The notes under the pieces are model-generated. The model was not told the origin of the DNA, did not search any database, and saw nothing but the letters and a program-made list of their open reading frames with translations. A stretch of DNA of 64,000 nt from Limnomonas spitsbergensis (taxonomy: Eukaryota; Chlorophyta; Chlorophyceae; Chlamydomonadales), in NCBI GenBank assembly GCA_037349105.1, contig JAYJMM010000100.1, forward strand, positions 1,206,001 to 1,270,000. Reading direction: 5' to 3'. Made by a program: the position numbers and the translations under genes. This document shows positions 63,434-64,000 of the stretch, piece by piece (the first letter of the stretch is position 1; each line of letters opens with the position of its first letter).

Positions 63434-64000
63434 GGGCCTGAGGGGGCATGCAGCTAGGGTTGAGGGTGGAGGGCTCAGTGGCAGTGGCGCAAGATTGAGG
63501 AGAATTTATCTAAGGATAAGATGTGAGGGGCTGGCAGCTAGGGTTGAGCGCTAGGGGTGGAGGGTGGAGGCCTCAGTGGCAGTGGCGCGAAATCTAAGAG
63601 CACCTGGCCAAGGACCAGATGTGAGGGGACAGGTATCTAGGGTCGAGGGTGGAGGTTTGAGGGTGAAGCACTTAGTGGCATTGGCAAACATCGAGGAGCA
63701 CTTGGCCAAGACCAGATGTGAGGGTGCAGGCATCTAGGATCGAGGGCTGAGGTTTGAGGGTGGAGCGCTTAGTGGCATTAGCAAAACATCGAGGCGCACC
63801 TGGCCAAGACCAGATGTGGGGTGCAGGCATCTAGGATCGAGGGCTGAGGGCTGAGGTTTGAGGGTGGAGCACTCTGTGGCATTAGCAAAACATCGAGGCG
63901 CACCTGGCCAAGACCAGATGTGAGGGGACAGGCATCTAGGATCGAGGGCTGAGGTTTGAGGCTTGAGGGTAGAGGGCTCTGTAGCATTAGCAAAACATCG
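63434..64000 (+). repeat. Array of the polyQ gene exon 3 end
   Basis: Six to seven degenerate units repeat 'cagtggcagtggcgcaaaat' then 'cgaggagcacctggccaagg' and 'ataagatgtgagg', near 63476, 63570, 63665, 63755 and 63865, running off the window edge. All keep 'agatgtgagg'. Confidence 0.85.

Overview
This window is nuclear DNA of a eukaryote, most likely a green alga or prasinophyte-like alga. Three things point there: GC-rich coding exons with GT-AG introns, plant-type telomere heptamers (CCCTAAA/TTTAGGG) scattered through the introns, and gene families that match plant/algal homologues. The species is not determined. No rRNA, tRNA or CRISPR was seen. Gene models below were built by hand from reading frame, splice sites and phase continuity; none is supported by transcript data.

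Layout. (1) 1-2756: gene-poor, dispersed repeat copies. (2) 2757-30709, + strand: a 20-exon gene encoding a GON4L-like (Gon4/YY1AP-type) nuclear regulator of about 1,493 residues; only about 16% of the locus is coding and the rest is intronic tandem repeat. (3) 31.7-32.5 kb and 38 kb, - strand: decayed non-LTR retrotransposon pieces. (4) 33.4-37.6 kb, + strand: a two-exon gene with weak SET-domain character, its intron holding repeats. (5) 39591-51107, - strand: an eight-exon gene for a large coiled-coil protein ending in a C3HC4 RING finger. (6) 51254-52921, - strand: a small two-exon TQT-rich protein. (7) 53173-57292, + strand: a complete TIM14/PAM18 mitochondrial import J-protein gene, divergent from (6). 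(8) 58.6-59.2 kb, - strand: a broken zinc-finger gene typical of mobile DNA. (9) 60624 to about 63.4 kb, + strand: a three-exon polyglutamine-containing gene.

The most striking property is how the introns are built. At most exon borders the intron carries a tandem array whose unit is a copy of that exon's own splice junction. Donor-side arrays (exon end plus GT) sit just downstream of the exon. Acceptor-side arrays (AG plus exon start) sit just upstream. This occurs in at least four unrelated genes on both strands, so it looks like a genome-wide mode of intron growth by junction-anchored tandem duplication. A second system is a dispersed tail-like repeat that carries a TGTAA polyadenylation-type motif on the minus strand and lies 3' of a reverse-transcriptase remnant, probably the 3' end of a LINE family. 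Two copies of an inverted-repeat mobile element (MITE-like) and several long hairpins complete the picture.
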